64,000 nucleotides of DNA from Ceratorhiza oryzae-sativae (taxonomy: Eukaryota; Basidiomycota; Agaricomycetes; Cantharellales; Ceratobasidiaceae), in the NCBI GenBank assembly GCA_030998015.1, contig JARWMV010000018.1:124001-188000 (forward strand), written 5' to 3'. The notes beneath the pieces were generated by a model that saw nothing but the letters and a program-made list of their open reading frames with translations, was not told where the DNA came from and did no database searches. Position numbers and translations under genes: made by a program. Every line of letters begins with the position of its first letter. Positions within the stretch are counted from its first letter, which is position 1. This document shows, piece after piece, positions 59,926-64,000 of this stretch.

Positions 59926-60526
59926 TCCTCTCACTTAAAAAGTTGCTGGAGCATTTGAATATTGTTTATCTATCCCGCTTATGTTATTTTTTAATGCATA
60001 CTTGTTTGCGCCACGTTTGGGGGACAGAGTACCTTAGTTTTACCACATTTGCAATGCCGGAGTCCCCCTCCCCTGCATCTTGTCCGCCAGCACGTCACAC
60101 TCGTTTATCATCTGCAATCATCTCAGCTCCCCTAGAAAACAAATACTCTGCCAATCAGAGTGTACCACAAGGTCTTCAGTAATTGGTCCTTATTGGATTG
60201 TGTTTGATTTGATTGATTCGAAAAAACATCTCTACACCATACAGGACCAACCCAGACGTCACATATCAAGGAGAGCAGATAGCAAAGCCCCTCAGGTTAC
60301 GCTAATTTGCCGAACGCCATCCTATTCAAACACGGGAGAAATTTGGGTGGGCAGTGTGTCATGATTTGCAACGCGAGCTTTTTCGTGGTGAAATTGTTGT
60401 CAGTAATCTGGGCCAAACTTCAAGCTCGGCCATACTTACTAGTCGGTTCTTCGTCATCCGACCAAGGAATAGGAGAGACTAGCACTCGTTTCAGAGTAGT
60501 AGACTAACTGTGTGTGTATTACTCAC
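59926..60526. other. Spacer, possible 3' exons of minus-strand gene
   Basis: Plus-strand open stretches here lack motifs. On the minus strand, one or two short exons after the histone-tail-like exon may lie between about 60300 and 60480. Confidence 0.3.
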
Positions 60527-60707
60527 GTTCGACACGTAGAGCCTTGCCGCCTGTGCTTTTTCTGGCTAACTTGCCTTTGCCGTTGCCTTTGCCTGACATC
60601 GTCGTCATTGTTGACCTGCCCAGTTGTTTGGTTCTCCGCCCCGAAGTAGCTTGCTGAGTCTGTAACGCAGCAGAGATAGGACCGGCAGCAGCTATATGAC
60701 CTGGCAT
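60527..60707 (-). CDS. Histone-tail-like short protein, first exon
   Basis: From the ATG at 60707 the exon encodes about 60 aa and ends at a GTGAGT donor. After an Ala/Gln-rich start and SGRRTKQLGRST come MSGKGNGKGK and LARKSTGGKALRVE. ARKSTGGKALR matches the invariant histone H3 residues 7-17 (ARKSTGGKAPR) at ten of eleven positions, and MSGKGNGKGK resembles H4/H2A starts. A plausible next exon (PIPWSDDEEPT) follows a 48-nt intron. No histone fold is encoded, so it is not a histone gene. It could be a histone-tail mimic or a recombined relic. Exons beyond the first are uncertain. Confidence 0.45.
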
Positions 60708-61740
60708 GGTGGGAGAGTGCGTGATGGGTTAGAGGAACGATTGGCCACGTGACTCCCCATCGTGGGGAAACAAACAAATCTATTATTGAATCCACGTGAC
60801 ATCCTGTTTTTCGGCAGACATGGGTTATGAACCACATGCAATACGAGGGCAAACAGCCTGGGACCTAGTCCAGAGAAACCAAGAAGAAAGGAGTACGAAG
60901 GAAAGGGACAAAAGGTGGCGCCAAGGCCAGTCGCACATGGAAGAAGGTACAATGAGGAGGCGCAAAAATCAAACTATAAATAGAACAACAGTCTTGGGGA
61001 ACAGGCCGTTAATTCCGCAGCTCCTGCTTGCAGGAACGACCAAGATATGGGCGTCATGAGGGGTTCGCACCGCAAGTTTGCTGGCGTTTGTCCGTCCATC
61101 GCTTGGGTGAACTAGCTCGCCGCAGATAAAGAGACAGGACTTGGCCAGGGATCTGCCCAGTGACTTGTCAGGGTCAGGGATTATCGCAGGGTTACGGATC
61201 CAACGTGTAGACCACATCATGGAAAGGTTCTTGAATAGGAACGACTTAACCGCCTCCTTTGATTAGAGGGTTGTGTCATGTGCTTGGCAAAAGTGGGGAC
61301 ACTGTTCGACCTGGGTCCGGTGGTCTCATCTTACATTTCCTTTTTCTCTCTACGTACGACCTACGCTAGTTTCACAGTCACTCTATGAGGCTAAGCCTCG
61401 AAATGCTCTCATGCATCCTGAATTTAAAAAAAAATTAAAATCAAAATGAACCTACGTGACATCGTGTGACGGCAGTTTATTTTACAACGACACACACGTG
61501 ATCTGTGAGCTTGTCGAGATAGTGTGAAATCTAACTGCTCTCCATGAGATGGCTGGTTAATACTGAAATCTAGGTGGAGCTAGGTTGGGAAATCTCCAGC
61601 ATACCTCTACTCTCACTCAAGTACTTTTTGCATCACCCCATGGTCTGTTAGTCTAGAGGCACACCAGATGTCTGATCTAAACCTATTATCACCATTTCAT
61701 TCAAAAAACAGTTGTGTTACCACTTAATCCTATACTAGGT
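60708..61740. other. Intergenic
   Basis: Two CCACGTGAC palindromic sites (about 60740 and 60792) sit just upstream of the minus-strand start, and further CACGTGA sites at about 61453 and 61495. No gene supported. Confidence 0.4.
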
Positions 61741-62960
61741 TGAACTCAACTTGCATGCAATCAGCTGCGAGCCTGGCCCGCATGGACAGCATGGGGACTG
61801 AGGTCACGTGACCTGAGCTGATTACATCATAAATGTCTTTGGTATTCATGTGTGAGCACCCATGTTCTGGTGTATGATACACAGTCTCATTGAAACAGAT
61901 TGACATTTTGAACAGGTTGTCCATCAGGGCTGATAACCATTCAGCAAGAATAAACATCACTATTAAATTTTTAACAGCTCCTGAGGCAGCTGTGGAGACC
62001 CTCTGCTGCAACTGCGGGCCTGGCCCGCATGGACAGGACGGAGAGTGAGGTCACGTGACTATCATCGATTTGCTCGAACAATGTTGATAATTATGTCTGA
62101 GTGTCAATGATCTTGTGTTGGATACACAGATTAGTTAAGACAGATGTTGCCCATCCAGGCATATAATCACTCAGTGAGAATTAATATCACTATTTAATGT
62201 TTTACACCTCCTGAGGCAGCTGTGGAGACCCTCTGCTACACCTGCGGGCCTGGCCCGCATGGACAGGATGGAGAGTGAAGTCACGTGATTACCAGTGATT
62301 TGCGCGAACATTGTCAATAATCATGTGTTTGATACACGGATTTGTTAAGACAGATGTTGCCCATCCAGATGTATAATCACTCGGTGGGAATAAATATCAC
62401 TGTTAAATGTTTAACAGCTCCTGAGGCTGCTATGGAGACCCTCTGATACACCTGCGGGCCTGGCCCGCACCAACACCACGGAGAACAATGTCACGTGACT
62501 ACCGCTTATTCACAGAAACACTGCCAATAATGTGTGAGTGTCAATGATCTTGTGTTTGATACACGGATTCATTGACACAGATGTTGTTCATCAGGGTTTA
62601 TAATCACTCAGTGAAAATAAACATCAACATTAAATGTATAACAGCTCCTGAGGTAGCTGTGGAAACCCTCTGCTCCATCTGCGGGCCTGGCCCGCATGGA
62701 CAGGACAGAGAGTGATGTCACGTGATATATGTTGATTAAATAAACAATGTTGACAATCATGTGTGGGCACCCAGTTCTGGGGCACGATACACAGATTCAT
62801 TCAAATAGATTGAGAGTTTGAAAAATCTGTTCACAATGGCTTATATTTTGTGACTGAGAACAAATGCTTAAAGGTCCTGGAGGTACATGTGGAGCCCCTC
62901 TGGGCCAACAGCTGCGGGCCTGGCCCGCATGGATGGGGGGAAACCTGTCACGTGACACCA
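61741..62960. repeat. Minisatellite, about 230-bp unit, six copies
   Basis: The 15-mer GCGGGCCTGGCCCGC (GCGAGCC in the first copy) stands at 61767, 62014, 62244, 62454, 62681 and 62914, with spacings of 247, 230, 210, 227 and 233 bp. It is a near-perfect palindrome with a one-base centre. About 20 bp after it in every copy comes TCACGTGA, itself a palindrome. Other shared phrases are CTCCTGAGGCAGCTGTGGAGACCCTCTGC, TTGATACACGGATT and AATCACTCAGTGAGAAT. Copies differ by substitutions and small indels. No open frame runs through the array. Confidence 0.88.
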
Positions 62961-64000
62961 CTGTGTGCAGCATTACATGTATATACTGCAATGATAAAAA
63001 ACATAGCAATCAAAGAGGAATTATGTTTTTTTGAATGTAGATGATTCTCCCAACTCAGCCTGAGGCTATGTAAGACATCTACAGTATGTACAAGGTGCAG
63101 GAAACTTCTTTCTACATCACCCCATTATTGGCCCCTGAGAGAAAAGTTTCCTTAGTGACGGAGGGTTACTTGTTGGCTAAAGTCATCAAGAAAATAGTAT
63201 TTTAATCTTCAATAGTACTACAGTTCTAATAGCTAACATTGAACCCAATGCATATATACCTCTCTTAGACATGATCTACAAGTCCACTGTTGCAACTCTC
63301 CCATTGTGGAAGTTTTGGATCCGGAGTCTCAGTCGTATATTTTGCATATCAACGTTGCCGGGCTTGCCTTGCTCTGTGGATTTTTGATTATACCAGCTAC
63401 ACTTCCAAAATTTTGAATCCCATGATTCCAGGGAAAGCCCCTGGTTGATACAAGGTCATGCTTGCAAAGTAAAATACACATCTTTCCACCCTTGTATGGT
63501 CACCCATGCTCCTTGTTACTCCAATTTTTTTATGTAATGGTCGCCTTTGCTCCCATTGCTTTGTGGAAAGAACCACTGTGTAACATTTCTTTTCACTTGG
63601 TTGCTACAATCTCAATGTGTACAGTGTTGTTGAGTGAAAATACCCATTGTGAGGGCTTTTGCCCTCTGGCCAAGGGACATGATGAGTGGTTTATGAGCAG
63701 CAATGTCAGGAACATGGGAGGGAGAGGAAGTGTGGATGCTTGCCACAAGTTGACCCACACCTAGATGGTATGTCTTGTCCTGACGGTGAAACTATATCTT
63801 GTCGTTTGAGTCAGGAGTTTTTCCAAGGCCGATACCTTCTGACAATGAAGCCTTGGATTAGGTGGGTTTTGAGTGTTTTTTCAACGTAGTTGGACTTTAG
63901 TGCAATGAAAATGACACTGTCGAGCAGTGGTTGTCAATGGTCTCACAACAAAGGAACCAGGCCTCCACATTTTGCAAAATAGCCACAAAGTGTAATCCAA
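62961..64000. other. No recognised feature
   Basis: About 1 kb to the window edge without a supported gene or repeat. Short plus-strand open stretches (63462-63764, 63686-63889) have no motifs. Confidence 0.4.

Noticed and set aside
60527..60707. Ordinary histone H3 or H2A gene
   Set aside because: Only tail-like motifs are present; no histone fold helices follow.

Overview
The window looks like nuclear DNA of a filamentous basidiomycete (Agaricomycetes). Rhizoctonia or another member of the Ceratobasidiaceae is my best guess; this is an inference from gene content and no marker proves it. Genes are broken by many short GT-AG introns of about 45-80 bp. A DUF6535 membrane protein, DM9 lectin-like and Hsp70-like paralogues and an ERV46 vesicle-cargo receptor sit among LTR and non-LTR retrotransposons. 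No bacterial, phage or CRISPR features were seen.

Layout. 1-1915 (-): Hsp70-like gene cut by the window edge. 2270-4554: segment bounded by an inverted repeat of about 57 bp with GGGAC-rich ends, holding two small unrecognised genes. 5158-6447 (+): coiled-coil hypothetical. 6778-7890 (-): DM9-repeat protein. 8598-9541 (-): multi-span membrane protein. 10750-12404 (+): single-pass membrane protein with a Pro/Ser-rich tail. 13071-15465 and 16190-18586 (-): two tandem Hsp70-like paralogues with matching exon structure. 19322-22660 (+): DUF6535 protein. 23084-24841 (-): ERV46-like copy with a frameshift. 25799-32077: Copia-type LTR retrotransposon (292-bp LTRs differing at one base, TATCC target duplication) containing a nested 1.3-kb solo LTR (CCGTC duplication). 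33187-33866: 5'-truncated LINE. 34144-35785 (+): intact ERV46. 35940-38068 (+): C2-domain protein.

From about 40 to 47.9 kb the window is repeat territory: an approximately 810-bp tandem array whose units each carry a 365-bp foldback (hairpin) element, and about twenty copies of a short palindrome, GCRTAC-NNN-GTAYGC. From 49.9 to 60.7 kb lies a block of five genes I could not assign to a family: 470 aa, a divergent pair (about 270 and 766 aa, the latter with 21 consecutive Asn), a 462-aa protein starting with a PHD-like zinc finger, and a short protein whose N-terminus imitates histone tails. A minisatellite of about 230 bp built on a 15-bp GC palindrome plus TCACGTGA follows at 61.7-63.0 kb. 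Exon joins were worked out by hand from splice signals, reading phase and paralogue comparison, so they are predictions.

The core cellular genes are ERV46 (ER-Golgi cargo retrieval) and the C2 protein (membrane or calcium binding). The Hsp70-like, DM9 and DUF6535 genes belong to families that expand in fungi. The right third is accessory sequence dominated by repeats and orphan genes; the zinc-finger gene beside a histone-tail-like ORF is the most suggestive combination there.
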